Shown here: piece after piece, positions 8,561 through 17,912 of the stretch | Numbering within the stretch: position 1 is the stretch's first letter | Layout: the number at the start of each line of letters is the position of its first letter | DNA from: Aureimonas phyllosphaerae | GTDB lineage: Bacteria > Pseudomonadota > Alphaproteobacteria > Rhizobiales > Rhizobiaceae | Length of the DNA: 64,000 nt | Direction of reading: 5' to 3' | Assembly: GCF_900113065.1 (NCBI RefSeq) | Contig: NZ_FOOA01000001.1 | Coordinates: forward strand, 310,001 to 374,000 | Program-made: the position numbers and the translations under genes | The notes under the pieces: generated by a model | Database searches by the model: none | Told to the model about the DNA's origin: nothing | The model's input: only the letters and a program-made list of their open reading frames with translations

Positions 8561-8582
8561 GAACGAAATGTAACCTTCGTTC
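8561..8582. repeat. Perfect 7-bp inverted repeat before rpoH
   Basis: GAACGAA, eight bases, TTCGTTC. It lies 50 bp after rluD and about 130 bp before rpoH. It is not followed by a T-run, so it is either a weak rluD terminator or a protein-binding site in the rpoH promoter region. Confidence 0.4.
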
Positions 8583-8709
8583 GCCCTCTTCAGGTCATGT
8601 AATCGGGGCACAGAGTCACCATATCGAAGCTCGGCGAGGTGCGCCTTCAGGGCGCCTCGCAGCCGATCGGCTCGGGCAACGAGCGATCCAGGCAGAAGGA
8701 GGGTTCCAT

Positions 8710-9621
8710 ATGGCGAGAGCCAATCTTCCCAGCATCGCGTCCGGCGAGGGCGGCCTCAGCCGTTACCTCGACGAGATCCGGCGTTTTCCGATGCTGGAGC
8801 CGAACGAAGAATACATGCTGGCCAAGCGCTACGCCGAACACGACGATCGCGGCGCGGCCCACAAGCTGGTCACCAGCCATCTGCGCCTCGTGGCGAAGAT
8901 CGCGATGGGCTATCGCGGCTATGGGCTGCCGATCGGCGAGGTCGTGTCCGAAGGCAATGTCGGCCTGATGCAGGCGGTCAAGCGCTTCGACGCCGACCGC
9001 GGCTTCCGTCTGGCCACCTACGCGATGTGGTGGATCAAGGCCTCGATCCAGGAATACATCCTGCGGTCGTGGAGCCTCGTAAAGATGGGCACGACGGCCA
9101 ATCAGAAGCGCCTGTTCTTCAACCTGCGCAAGATGAAGAGCCGCATCCAGGCGCTCGACGAGGGCGATCTGCGCCCCGAGCAGGTCCAGCAGATCGCGAC
9201 CTCGCTCGGCGTGTCCGAGGAGGAGGTCGTCTCGATGAACCGCCGCCTGTCGGGCGACGCGTCCTTGAACGCACCGATCCGCGCGACGGAAGGCGAGTCG
9301 GGCGAGTGGCAGGACTGGCTGGTCGATCAGTCTGAGAGCCAGGAGGATATCCTGGTGGAGCAGGACGAACTCGAGCAGCGCCGTGGCATGCTGCATCGGG
9401 CGATGGGCGTCCTGAACGATCGCGAGCGTCGCATCTTTGAGGCCCGGCGACTGGCGGAGGACCCGCTGACGCTGGAGGCTCTGTCGGGCGAGTTCGACAT
9501 CAGCCGCGAGCGCGTGCGCCAGATCGAGGTGCGCGCCTTCGAGAAGGTGCAGAAGGCGGTGCAGGACACGGCGGAAGCCGCCCGCCGCTCGTTGCGGGTC
9601 GTCGAGGACGCGCACGCCTGA
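8710..9621 (+). CDS. rpoH: RNA polymerase sigma-32 factor RpoH
   Basis: This is the heat-shock sigma factor, which directs RNA polymerase to chaperone and protease promoters. The 303-residue protein has region 2 (about 50-120, with Glu-Gly-Asn-Val-Gly-Leu-Met-Gln and Ala-Thr-Tyr-Ala-Met-Trp-Trp-Ile-Lys). The RpoH box Gln-Lys-Arg-Leu-Phe-Phe-Asn-Leu-Arg spans residues 132-140, and region 4.2 (Ser-Arg-Glu-Arg-Val-Arg-Gln-Ile-Glu) lies near 270. The RpoH box separates it from other sigma-70 factors. AGGAGG lies just upstream of the ATG. FtsH, a known regulator of RpoH stability, is also encoded in this window. A strong terminator follows. Confidence 0.95.
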   Translation: MARANLPSIASGEGGLSRYLDEIRRFPMLEPNEEYMLAKRYAEHDDRGAAHKLVTSHLRLVAKIAMGYRGYGLPIGEVVSEGNVGLMQAVKRFDADRGFRLATYAMWWIKASIQEYILRSWSLVKMGTTANQKRLFFNLRKMKSRIQALDEGDLRPEQVQQIATSLGVSEEEVVSMNRRLSGDASLNAPIRATEGESGEWQDWLVDQSESQEDILVEQDELEQRRGMLHRAMGVLNDRERRIFEARRLAEDPLTLEALSGEFDISRERVRQIEVRAFEKVQKAVQDTAEAARRSLRVVEDAHA

Positions 9622-9645
9622 GACGGCGTCCCGTCATGGCATGAA

Positions 9646-9677
9646 AAAGGGCCGGTCTCCCGCGAGACCGGCCCTTT
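9646..9677. terminator. Bidirectional intrinsic terminator
   Basis: A perfect 14-bp stem AAAGGGCCGGTCTC/GAGACCGGCCCTTT with loop CCGC. The A and T flanks let it end rpoH on the plus strand and the 9702 gene on the minus strand. Confidence 0.9.
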
Positions 9678-9701
9678 CCTTTGGCTCCGACCCGGCCGAT
9701 G

Positions 9702-11618
9702 TCAGGTCCGACTGTTCCAGGCGTCGATCGCCTCGCGGAACACGCGCTCGCCGGGAATGCCCTTCTCGATCGACATCAGCGCCCGCTGACCCGACGTGTA
9801 GGCAATCGGAATGTCGATCCACTCCTGGCTGCGCAGCAGCGCGAGATTGCTCTGGATCGCCTGCGGCAGGTCGTTCAACGCGATGATGAAGAAGCCGTCG
9901 GAGATCTTGCCGGCGACACCGATCAGCGGCTCGCCGCGCGCCTGCTCCGTCGGCTTTAGCGCCAACCGTTGTACGTTCTCGATCTGGCCGCCGGGGAAGT
10001 TGGCGGGCGTGTCGAAAAGGATCTCGATCACATGGCTCGCCGGCAGCGTCGTGTCGGCGTTGCGGCGGATGGTCATCGTCATCTTGAGGCTGCTATCGGG
10101 CACATCGACCACGGCCCGGATCACCGGCTCGGCCGGCCGTCCCTCGGCGGGGGGCTCGTTGTCGAGGCTCCAAACGACGTTGCCGCTTTGCTGCGTGCCC
10201 TCGCGATCGGCCGAACGCTCCTCGTAGAACACCGCACGCTGGCCGACCGGCACGGTACCGGCCGCCACCTGCGGCGTCGACGCGGGTGCCTGGGGCGCGG
10301 GCGTCGCGCTCGGCTCCGGCGTTGCGGGCGTCGTGGTTGGCGCCGTCTCCGGGGCGGGCGTCGGCGCGATCGTCGCGGCGGCGACGTTGGTCCCCTCCTC
10401 GAAGGCGTTCGGCGCGCTCGTGCCCGGTCCCTCGTCCACCTCGGTCCCGTCCGGCAGGAGGCGCTGGGTAAACTGTCGCCCGCCCGGCGCGGGGGGCGTG
10501 GTCGTCGGCGTCGCCGGGGCGACGTCGGTCACGGTGCCGCTCGGCGGCGCGGCGGTCTCGGGCGTCGTTCCGGCCTCCGGAGCCGACGCCTCGCCGCTGT
10601 CGGTCGTCTGGCCAGGCGCGGTGCCGGCGGGAACCGATGCCGTCTGCGGGGTGCCGAGAACGACGGAGCGGATATCGTCGAGATAGAGATAGCCGAGGGC
10701 ACCGAGACCGACGAGCGCCACCACGGCGACCCCGGGCCAGAGCGGCGAGCGGCCTCGGCCCGCGGCCCGGCGCGGCGCATAGCGGGGGGCACCGAGATCC
10801 GCCTCGGGAATGCCCGACAGCATCGCGCCCGGCGACGGCGCCGCCGACTGAGCGGGAACGGGGCTCGCGGGTCGAAGGGCGCCGCGCGCGGCGGAGCCCG
10901 GCTCCGGCCTGTCGCCCGTCTCGTCTTTCGCGCGTCGCTCGCGCATCGGCGGCGCCGGTGGCGGCGCGATGCGTGCGGGGGGTTCATCCGCTTCCGGCGC
11001 CGGCCCCACGACGCCGACCTGCGGCGCCTCGTCGGCGGCCGCGCGCTCCGGCAGCACCGGCGGCGACGGGCGTTCGGCGCGGGGCTGCGGCGGGCGCTCG
11101 AAGGCCGGCGCCGTGCGCTCCGCCGGGCGGAGCTCGGCAGCTGCCGGCGGGCTGTAGGCGGGAGGCGCGGACGGCGCGGGGCGCGGCGGCGCGACAGGCG
11201 CGGCGTCTCCCGGCCGCATGGTCGGTGTGGCGCGCGGAAACGCCGGGACCGGTGCGCGCGGGGGAGCACGCTCCGGCTCCGGCGCTGCATAGGACGGAGC
11301 GGGCTCGGGAGCGGCAGGCGCCGGCTCAGGCGGGACCGGCTCTGGGGCTGGCGCTGCGACCGGAGACGGAGCGCCGGGCGCCTCGACCGGCACCGCGGTG
11401 CCCTCGACGCTCTGGTAGTAGGCCTCCGACTCGGCGATCGCGTCCTCCAGCACGCGATAGCGCTGCTCCGCGACCTCGGCCGCCAGCGGCGGGTCGGCGG
11501 ACTGGATCTGCCGCGTGATGGCGGCCCGCGCCTTCTCGTAGACCTTGGCCCGCAACTGCGGCGTGGCATTCGGCAAGCCGTCGATGGTCTTGCGGAGGAC
11601 GGCGGTCAGATTCGCCAT
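9702..11618 (-). CDS. Proline-rich single-pass membrane protein, conserved beside purA
   Basis: The roughly 638-residue product has three parts. The N-terminal cytoplasmic helical domain (about 1-75) starts with a conserved-looking Leu-Arg-Lys-Thr-Ile-Asp-Gly-Leu. An Ala/Pro-rich low-complexity linker (about 75-305) ends at one membrane segment (about 307-325). A second Thr/Pro/Ala-rich linker (330-480) leads to an extracytoplasmic beta-rich domain (about 485-638). This TonB/TolA-like layout suggests a protein spanning the periplasm, but no TonB motif is seen. Function unknown. The start could also be the GTG at 11630; neither has a strong ribosome site. The gene follows purA in the same direction. 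Confidence 0.65.
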   Translation of the reverse strand: MANLTAVLRKTIDGLPNATPQLRAKVYEKARAAITRQIQSADPPLAAEVAEQRYRVLEDAIAESEAYYQSVEGTAVPVEAPGAPSPVAAPAPEPVPPEPAPAAPEPAPSYAAPEPERAPPRAPVPAFPRATPTMRPGDAAPVAPPRPAPSAPPAYSPPAAAELRPAERTAPAFERPPQPRAERPSPPVLPERAAADEAPQVGVVGPAPEADEPPARIAPPPAPPMRERRAKDETGDRPEPGSAARGALRPASPVPAQSAAPSPGAMLSGIPEADLGAPRYAPRRAAGRGRSPLWPGVAVVALVGLGALGYLYLDDIRSVVLGTPQTASVPAGTAPGQTTDSGEASAPEAGTTPETAAPPSGTVTDVAPATPTTTPPAPGGRQFTQRLLPDGTEVDEGPGTSAPNAFEEGTNVAAATIAPTPAPETAPTTTPATPEPSATPAPQAPASTPQVAAGTVPVGQRAVFYEERSADREGTQQSGNVVWSLDNEPPAEGRPAEPVIRAVVDVPDSSLKMTMTIRRNADTTLPASHVIEILFDTPANFPGGQIENVQRLALKPTEQARGEPLIGVAGKISDGFFIIALNDLPQAIQSNLALLRSQEWIDIPIAYTSGQRALMSIEKGIPGERVFREAIDAWNSRT

Positions 11619-11842
11619 GAAGCGCTGCACTCACTCGAGGTCGGTACCGGGAACGGACCGAGCCTCGCGGCGATCCAGCACCCGTCCGGCCCCGCCGTGC
11701 CGGTCGATCCCGCCTGCCAGGGAATCGCGACGGGAGGGGCCGATGGAAGGAAGGCGGATCGCCTCCCCTCCCGGTTGTGGACGATCCCCGCCTTCGAGAA
11801 AGCGGGGGCCGCGCGGCGCAGCCGAAAGCTCGAACGAACCTA

Positions 11843-11863
11843 GAAACCTTTTATCAAGGTTTC
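11843..11863 (-). terminator. Hairpin just after purA
   Basis: A perfect 8-bp inverted repeat GAAACCTT/AAGGTTTC with a 5-base loop begins 1-2 bases after the purA stop codon. No T-run follows on the minus strand, so it may stabilise the 3' end or terminate weakly. Confidence 0.5.
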
Positions 11864-11864
11864 A

Positions 11865-13157
11865 TTAATCTTGAAACGGATCGCGGACAAGGATCGTGTC
11901 GTCACGCTCCGGAGAGGTAGACAGGAGCGTCACGGGGGCGCCCACGAGTTCCTCGATCTGGCGCACGTACTTGACCGCTTGCGCGGGAAGATCGCCCCAT
12001 GACCGGGCACCGGCCGTCGTGCCCTTCCAGCCCTCGAAGCTCTCGTAGACGGGCTTCACGCGCTTCTGTGCGGCAAGGCTCGCGGGGAAGTAGTCGATCC
12101 GCTCCCCGTCCAGCTCGTAGGCCGTGCAGATGCGAATCTCGTCCATGCCGTCGAGGACGTCGAGCTTGGTCAGCGCCAGACCGTGGATGCCGTTGATCGC
12201 GACCGCCTGTCGCACCAGCACCGCGTCGAACCAGCCGCAACGACGCTTGCGACCCGTGACCGTGCCGAACTCGTGGCCCTTGGTGCCGAGAAACTCGCCG
12301 ACCTCGTTGTCCTGCTCGGTCGGGAACGGCCCCTCGCCGACGCGCGTCGTATAGGCCTTCGTGATGCCGAGCACGAAGCCGAGGCTGGACGGCCCGAGGC
12401 CGGAGCCCGCCGCCGCCTGCCCCGCCACCGTGTTGGAGGAGGTGACGAACGGATAGGTGCCGTGGTCGATGTCGAGAAGCGTCCCTTGAGCGCCCTCGAA
12501 GAGGATGCGGTCGCCGGCCTTGCGGCGCTCGTCGAGAAGGCGCCAGACACGGTCGATGTAAGGGGTGATCTCGGCGGCGACCGAGGTCAGTTCCTCGAGG
12601 ATCGCCGAGGCCTCGACCTCCGGCTGGCCGAGGCCGCGCCGGAGCGGATTGTGATGGGCGAGGAGGCGCTCGATGCGCTCGGGCAGCGCTTCCGGCTCGG
12701 CAAGGTCCATGACGCGGATCGCACGCCGGCCGACCTTGTCCTCGTAGGCCGGGCCGATGCCGCGGCCCGTGGTGCCGATCTTGGTGCCGGCTGCGGCCGC
12801 CTCGCGCGCGGCGTCGAGTTCGCGATGCAGCGACAGGATCAGCGAGGCGTTGTCGGCGATGCGAAGGGTGTCCGGCGAGATCGAGACGCCCTGGCCCTCA
12901 AGGCGCTTCTTCTCAGTGACGAAGTGATGCGGGTCGAAGACGACCCCGTTGCCGATCACCGAAAGCTTGCCCTTCCGCACCACGCCCGACGGCATGAGCG
13001 AAAGCTTGTAGGAGACGCCGGAGACGACCAGCGTGTGTCCGGCATTGTGGCCGCCCTGGAATCGCACGACGACATCGGCCCGCTCCGAGAGCCAGTCGAC
13101 GATCTTGCCCTTCCCTTCGTCTCCCCACTGGGAACCGACGACGACGACGTTAGCCAT
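11865..13157 (-). CDS. purA: Adenylosuccinate synthetase
   Basis: PurA joins IMP and aspartate with GTP to give adenylosuccinate, the first committed step of AMP synthesis. The 430-residue length is the family standard. The N-terminal GTP-binding loop Gly-Asp-Glu-Gly-Lys-Gly-Lys lies at about 12-18. The His-Asn-Ala-Gly-His-Thr motif follows near 40, and Gly-Thr-Thr-Gly-Arg-Gly-Ile-Gly-Pro near 128. The ATG at 13157 is chosen because Met-Ala-Asn-Val-Val-Val-Val is the standard N-terminus; the 47 upstream codons of the open frame are not conserved. The SerC-SerA genes lie nearby but are separated by a convergent transporter gene. Confidence 0.96.
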   Translation of the reverse strand: MANVVVVGSQWGDEGKGKIVDWLSERADVVVRFQGGHNAGHTLVVSGVSYKLSLMPSGVVRKGKLSVIGNGVVFDPHHFVTEKKRLEGQGVSISPDTLRIADNASLILSLHRELDAAREAAAAGTKIGTTGRGIGPAYEDKVGRRAIRVMDLAEPEALPERIERLLAHHNPLRRGLGQPEVEASAILEELTSVAAEITPYIDRVWRLLDERRKAGDRILFEGAQGTLLDIDHGTYPFVTSSNTVAGQAAAGSGLGPSSLGFVLGITKAYTTRVGEGPFPTEQDNEVGEFLGTKGHEFGTVTGRKRRCGWFDAVLVRQAVAINGIHGLALTKLDVLDGMDEIRICTAYELDGERIDYFPASLAAQKRVKPVYESFEGWKGTTAGARSWGDLPAQAVKYVRQIEELVGAPVTLLSTSPERDDTILVRDPFQD

Positions 13158-13321
13158 GCAGTCTCCTCGAAGGCGTCCCGCCCTCACGATGCTGATCTTC
13201 GGGCGCGCAAAAGACCCGTCGGGGGTCCGCCGGCGCAAACGCGGCGGACTATAGTCAAGGCTTTGCCGCAGCGCGAGGTCGCGAGCCGCCTTTTTCACAC
13301 GATCGGATCGAGAATTAAGCC

Positions 13322-14275
13322 ATGCGAACGATTGCCTGTGACGCGGCGATCCGCGAAAGCTCCAGCATGCTGAAGCGACTCGCCCACCCTGCCGTTCTCC
13401 TCCTCCTCACCGCGTTCATCTGGGGCGCCAACGCGGTGGCGGGGAAGCTGTCCGTCGGCCACATCTCGCCGATGAGCCTGACGCTCTTGCGCTGGGTCGG
13501 AGCGCTGATCCTCCTGTTCCCCTTCGCGCGCCCGCACCTCGTGCGCGACCGGCCGACCATCCGCCGCCACTGGCTCTATTTCGTCGGCCTCGGCCTTCTC
13601 GGCTTCACCTCGTTCAACGCGCTGTTCTACGTCGCGATGGGCTATACGAGCGCGATCAACGCGATGATCATCCAGGCCGCGATGCCGCTGGTCGTCTTCG
13701 TCGGCATGTTCCTGTTCTTCCACATCCGCGTGTCGGTGCTTCAGGTCGTCGGCTTCGCGCTGACGCTAGTCGGCGTCCTCCTCGTCGCCTCGCACGGCCA
13801 TCTGGAGACGATCCTTGCGCTCGACTTCAATATGGGCGACGCGATGATCCTCGGCTCGACCACGATCTTCGGCGTCTACACGATCCTTCTGTCACGCAAG
13901 CCGCGCGTGCATTGGCTGAGTTCGATCTTCATGCTCAGCCTCGGCGGCGCACTTGGAGCGGTGCCCCTGCTCGCCTGGGAACTCTTGGCGGGACTGACCT
14001 TCGCACCGGATGCGCAAGGTCTCCTGATCCTCGCCTTCACGATCGTCTTCCCGTCGATCCTCAGCCAGGCGCTCTACATCAAGGGTGTCGAGATGATCGG
14101 CGCCAACCGGGCGAACATCTTCGTCAACACGGTGCCGGTGTTCGGCGCGATCCTCGCCGTGCTGATCCTCGCCGAACCGTTCCATGCCTATCATCTGGCG
14201 GCGCTGTCGCTGGTGCTCGGCGGCATCGCGATTGCCGAGCGCGGTAAGCGCACGGTCCAGCCCGCGGCGCAATAA
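13322..14275 (+). CDS. EamA/DMT-family transporter
   Basis: This inner-membrane drug/metabolite transporter carries two EamA repeats and about ten hydrophobic helices (from residue 24 to about 305). The first repeat shows the typical Phe-Ile-Trp-Gly-Ala-Asn start and the second ends with Leu-Ala-Glu-Pro-Phe. Substrates of such proteins (amino acids, metabolites or drugs) cannot be deduced from sequence. Two starts are possible: ATG at 13322 or ATG at 13367, the latter nearer to the first helix; neither has a strong ribosome site. The gene is convergent with serA and they share a terminator. Confidence 0.85.
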   Translation: MRTIACDAAIRESSSMLKRLAHPAVLLLLTAFIWGANAVAGKLSVGHISPMSLTLLRWVGALILLFPFARPHLVRDRPTIRRHWLYFVGLGLLGFTSFNALFYVAMGYTSAINAMIIQAAMPLVVFVGMFLFFHIRVSVLQVVGFALTLVGVLLVASHGHLETILALDFNMGDAMILGSTTIFGVYTILLSRKPRVHWLSSIFMLSLGGALGAVPLLAWELLAGLTFAPDAQGLLILAFTIVFPSILSQALYIKGVEMIGANRANIFVNTVPVFGAILAVLILAEPFHAYHLAALSLVLGGIAIAERGKRTVQPAAQ

Positions 14276-14276
14276 G

Positions 14277-14310
14277 AAAGGGCGGAGCGGTTTCCCGCTC
14301 CGCCCCCTTT
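14277..14310. terminator. Bidirectional intrinsic terminator
   Basis: An 11-bp stem GGGCGGAGCGG/CCGCTCCGCCC with a TTTC loop, with A bases before and T bases after. It lies between the convergent EamA gene and serA and can serve both. Confidence 0.88.
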
Positions 14311-14329
14311 CCTATCGCCTTCCGTTCGA

Positions 14330-15922
14330 TCAGACGTCGAAGGTCAGCATCTTCGCCTGGCCGATCGCGTTCAGGCCGCGAAGCTCCTCGAGGAACTCCT
14401 CGCTCAGCGGCCCGTCGAGGTAGATGATCGCGATCGCGCTGCCTCCCTGCTCGTCGCGGCCGAGGTGGAAGTTGGCGATGTTGATCCCGGCCTTGCCGAA
14501 GGCGGTGCCGATCTGGCCGATGACGCCCGGCACGTCTTTGTTGGCCGTGTAGAGCATGTAGCGGCCGACATCGGCCTCCATGTTGATGCCCTTGATCTGG
14601 ATGAAGCGCGGCTTGCCATCCGAGAAGGTCGTGCCCGCGACCGAGCGCGTCTGCTTCTTGGTCTTGACGGTGACCATGATGTAGCCGTCGAAGACGCCGG
14701 TCTTGTCGCGGCGCACCTCGGAGACGGCGATGCCGCGCTCCTTGGCCATCAGCGGCGCCGAGACCATGTTGACCGTCTGCACCTGCGCCTTCAGGAGGCC
14801 GGCGATCGCGGCGGCCGACAGGGCGCGCGTGTTCATCGTGCCCGGCGCGCCGTCATAGAGGATCTCGACCGCGTCGATCGCCTCTTCCGTCAGCTGGCCC
14901 GCGAAGGAGCCGAGGATCTCGGCGAGCTTGACGTAAGGGGTCAGGATCGGCGCCTCTTCGGCGGTGATCGAGGGCATGTTGAGCGCGTTGGAAACCGCGC
15001 CCTTCACGAGGTAGTCGGCCATCTGCTCGGCGACCTGCAGCGCGACGTTCTCCTGCGCTTCCGTCGTCGAGGCGCCGAGATGCGGGGTGCAGACCACGTT
15101 GTCGAGGCCGAAGAGCGGGCTGTCGGTCGCCGGCTCGACCTCGAACACGTCGATGCCGGCGCCCGCCACATGGCCTGACTTGATGGCCTCGGCGAGGTCC
15201 TTCTCGACGATCAGGCCGCCGCGCGCGCAGTTGATGATGCGCACGCCCTTCTTCATCGTGGCGATCGCCTTGGCGTCGATGATGTTGCGCGTCTTGTCGG
15301 TCAGCGGCGTGTGCAGCGTGATGAAATCGGCGCGCTTGAAGAGGTCCTCGAGCTCCACCTTCTCGATGCCGAGCTGGGCCGCGCGCTCCTCCGACAGGAA
15401 CGGGTCGAAGCCGATCACCCTCATCTTGAGGCCGACGCCCCGGGAAGCCACGATCGAGCCGATGTTGCCGCAGCCGACGACGCCGAGCACCTTGCCGGTG
15501 ATCTCGACGCCCATGAAGCGGTTCTTCTCCCACTTGCCGGCCTGCGTCGAGGCGTCGGCGGCGGGCATCTGGCGGGCCACCGCGAACATCATCGCGATGG
15601 CATGCTCGGCCGTCGTGATCGAGTTGCCGAAGGGCGTGTTCATCACGATGATGCCCTTCCGCGAGGCGGCCGGGATGTCGACGTTGTCGACGCCGATGCC
15701 GGCGCGGCCGATGACGCGCAGGTTCGGCGCCGCATCGATCACCTTCTCCGTCACCTTGGTCGCGGAGCGGATGGCGAGGCCGTCATACTGGCCGATCACC
15801 TCGAGGAGCTTGTCCTTGTCCTTGCCGAGATCGGGGAGGTAATCGACCTCGACGCCCTTGTCCTTGAAGATCTGGACGGCGGTCGGGGACAGCTTGTCGG
15901 AAACGAGAACGCGCGGAGCCAT
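14330..15922 (-). CDS. serA: D-3-phosphoglycerate dehydrogenase, long form
   Basis: SerA oxidises 3-phosphoglycerate to phosphohydroxypyruvate, the first step of serine synthesis. The 530-residue protein is the long form: catalytic domain, NAD-binding Rossmann fold (Gly-Val-Val-Gly-Cys-Gly-Asn-Ile-Gly near 145-153), an intervening ASB domain (about 320-450) and a C-terminal ACT domain (about 455-530). The catalytic His-Leu-Gly-Ala-Ser motif is visible near 285. The ATG at 15922 is the usual start. It lies 95 bp after serC in the same direction, probably in one operon. Confidence 0.95.
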   Translation of the reverse strand: MAPRVLVSDKLSPTAVQIFKDKGVEVDYLPDLGKDKDKLLEVIGQYDGLAIRSATKVTEKVIDAAPNLRVIGRAGIGVDNVDIPAASRKGIIVMNTPFGNSITTAEHAIAMMFAVARQMPAADASTQAGKWEKNRFMGVEITGKVLGVVGCGNIGSIVASRGVGLKMRVIGFDPFLSEERAAQLGIEKVELEDLFKRADFITLHTPLTDKTRNIIDAKAIATMKKGVRIINCARGGLIVEKDLAEAIKSGHVAGAGIDVFEVEPATDSPLFGLDNVVCTPHLGASTTEAQENVALQVAEQMADYLVKGAVSNALNMPSITAEEAPILTPYVKLAEILGSFAGQLTEEAIDAVEILYDGAPGTMNTRALSAAAIAGLLKAQVQTVNMVSAPLMAKERGIAVSEVRRDKTGVFDGYIMVTVKTKKQTRSVAGTTFSDGKPRFIQIKGINMEADVGRYMLYTANKDVPGVIGQIGTAFGKAGINIANFHLGRDEQGGSAIAIIYLDGPLSEEFLEELRGLNAIGQAKMLTFDV

Positions 15923-16016
15923 CAGGCTTCTCCTGCAGCTTTCGGCATCGAGCGATGCCTGGAAACGGAAAATGAATGAGGGAGCCTGCCCCTGTCGCCG
16001 GGGCAGGCTCGAGCCG

Positions 16017-17192
16017 TCAGGCCGCCTGCGCCAGCGTCGCCCTTTGCGCCTCGTAGGCGTAGGCGATCCAGGGCATCAGGGCCTCGAGATCGGACGCCTC
16101 GACCGTCGCGCCGGCCCAGATGCGCAGGCCTGGAGGGGCGTCGCGATAGGCACCGATGTCGAGGGCGACGCCCTCCTTCTCCAGCTTCGAGGCGACGCCC
16201 TTGGCGAAGGCGTCCTGCTCGTCCTTGGACAGGCCCGTGATTTCGGGCGCCGTGAACTGGAGGCAGACCGAGGTGTTGGAACGAATTTCGGGCGTCTTGG
16301 CGAGGAAGCCGATCCAGTCGTTGGCCGACACGAACCGGTCGATCACGCCGAGGTTCTTGTCGGCTCGAGCCTTCAGGGCTTCGAGACCACCGATCGACTT
16401 CGCCCACTGGAGCGCGTCGAGATAGTCCTCGACGCAGAGCATCGACGGCGTGTTGATCGTCTCGCCCTTGAAGATGCCCTCGATCAGCTTGCCGCCCGAG
16501 GTGAGGCGGAAGATCTTCGGCAGCGGCCAGGCCGGCTTGTAGGTAGTGAGACGCTCGACGGCGCGGGGGCTGAGGATCAGGACGCCGTGCGCGCCCTCGC
16601 CGCCCAGCACCTTCTGCCAGGAGAAGGTGACCACATCGAGCTTGTCGTAGGGAAGGTCCTGCGCGAAGGCGGCCGAGGTGGCGTCGCAGATCGTCAGGCC
16701 CTGACGGGTCGCCGGGATGGCATCGCCGTTCGGCACGCGCACGCCCGAGGTCGTGCCGTTCCAGGTGAACACCACGTCGTGGTCGAAATCGATCTCGGCA
16801 AAATCCACGATCTCGCCGTAGGGCGCCTCGAGGACGCGCGCGTCGGCGAGCTTCAGCTGCTTCACCGCATCCGTCACCCAGCCGGAGCCGAAGCTTTCCC
16901 AGGCGACCATGTCGACCGGACGCGCGCCGAGCAGCGACCACATGGCCATCTCGACCGCGCCGGTGTCGGACGCCGGCACGATGCCGATGCGGTAATCGTC
17001 GGGAACGCCGAGCACGGCGCGGGTGTCGTCGATCGCCTGGGCGAGCTTGGTCTTGCCGATCTTGGCGCGGTGCGACCGGCCGAGCGGCGCATCGCTTAAG
17101 CCGTCCAGCGTCCAGCCGGGACGCTTGGCACAAGGACCAGAGGAAAAGCGGGGATTGGCCGGACGAGCGGCCGGCGGTGCGATGTTCGCCAT
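16017..17192 (-). CDS. serC: Phosphoserine aminotransferase
   Basis: SerC transfers an amino group from glutamate to phosphohydroxypyruvate using pyridoxal phosphate, the second step of serine synthesis. The 391-residue protein belongs to the alphaproteobacterial/Methanosarcina type. The PLP lysine is in [12 protein letters not shown] (about 210-221). A [10 protein letters not shown] motif near residue 17 is characteristic. A TTG at 17195 directly precedes the ATG at 17192, which I prefer. The start codon is directly preceded by two hairpins (see the leader entry), suggesting translational control. serA follows. Confidence 0.94.
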   Translation of the reverse strand: MANIAPPAARPANPRFSSGPCAKRPGWTLDGLSDAPLGRSHRAKIGKTKLAQAIDDTRAVLGVPDDYRIGIVPASDTGAVEMAMWSLLGARPVDMVAWESFGSGWVTDAVKQLKLADARVLEAPYGEIVDFAEIDFDHDVVFTWNGTTSGVRVPNGDAIPATRQGLTICDATSAAFAQDLPYDKLDVVTFSWQKVLGGEGAHGVLILSPRAVERLTTYKPAWPLPKIFRLTSGGKLIEGIFKGETINTPSMLCVEDYLDALQWAKSIGGLEALKARADKNLGVIDRFVSANDWIGFLAKTPEIRSNTSVCLQFTAPEITGLSKDEQDAFAKGVASKLEKEGVALDIGAYRDAPPGLRIWAGATVEASDLEALMPWIAYAYEAQRATLAQAA

Positions 17193-17235
17193 CAAAAGCT
17201 ATCCTTACAGATAGAAGCGCCTCGTTGGGGAGGCG
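17193..17235 (-). promoter_or_regulatory. Candidate serC RNA motif (tandem hairpin leader)
   Basis: On the minus strand two small hairpins sit directly before the serC ATG. The first is CGCCT/AGGCG with an 8-base loop (17218-17235); the second is CTATC/GATAG with a 6-base loop (17199-17214), followed by CTTTTG. The only ribosome-site-like sequence, AAGGA, lies in the loop and 3' arm of the second hairpin. Position and shape match the serC RNA motif described for alphaproteobacterial serC genes. No covariance search was done. Confidence 0.6.
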
Positions 17236-17381
17236 TGTCCCAAGTCTGCGGATATGCCCGTCCTCGCCGACGGTCAAGTGACAATCGGACGACGTTCACG
17301 CGAAGCTCACGCCTATCTTATGAAACGCGAGCCTTTCCGAACCGATTCCCTTCTCGTCGAAACGCGGAACGGAGAATCACC

Positions 17382-17900
17382 ATGGCAGCAGGAAGAAGCC
17401 TGGAGCGTCGGGTTCTGGACAAGGACGAACTCGATCTCGTGGCACAGACTCATCACCCGGCCATCCGCAATCTCGAACGAGGCGATCTCGACGCCCTCAC
17501 CCGGCGGCTGCGCGAGAGACGCGACCGTGCGCAGGCGATCGCCAATCGCCGGCGGGGCGCCGCCCGGCGAGGCCGGGGATCGCAGGAACCCGAGAACTCC
17601 GGCATGCGTCAGAAGGCCGGCGTGCTGGCCGAGGCCCTGGCACGATTGAACAAGGAGCGCACGCGGCGCGAGCATGAAGGAGCGGCGGATGCCCTTCAGG
17701 CCAACGCCCGCCGAGCCCTCAAGCTGAAGCGGGCCAACGCCTGGCGCAGCGCCCGCCGGCCCGGCGCCGGTCGCACGGCACGCGACGGCATGACGCCGGC
17801 GGAAAACGAGAAGGCAGGTCGGATCGGCAGCCCGATGGAAGCCGGCCGCGTGTCCCAGTTCATGCGCGACGCGCAAGCGGCCCGCGACAACCGGGCCTGA
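17382..17900 (+). CDS. Basic Arg/Ala-rich protein of unknown function
   Basis: The 172-residue product is strongly basic and helical, with many Arg-Arg pairs, and has no membrane segment or signal peptide. The beginning (Arg-Arg-Val-Leu-Asp-Lys-Asp-Glu-Leu-Asp-Leu-Val, about 10-21, then His-His-Pro-Ala) looks conserved and not like a shadow frame. GGAG seven bases before the ATG at 17382 supports this start. Its charge could allow nucleic-acid binding, but that is inference. It is divergent from serC and convergent with an outer-membrane barrel gene 12 bp away. I do not recognise a named family. Confidence 0.6.
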   Translation: MAAGRSLERRVLDKDELDLVAQTHHPAIRNLERGDLDALTRRLRERRDRAQAIANRRRGAARRGRGSQEPENSGMRQKAGVLAEALARLNKERTRREHEGAADALQANARRALKLKRANAWRSARRPGAGRTARDGMTPAENEKAGRIGSPMEAGRVSQFMRDAQAARDNRA

Positions 17901-17912
17901 TCGAACGGCGCC

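Noticed and set aside
8647-9615. Long open frame antisense to rpoH
   Set aside because: Shadow of rpoH codon structure; no motif and no ribosome site.
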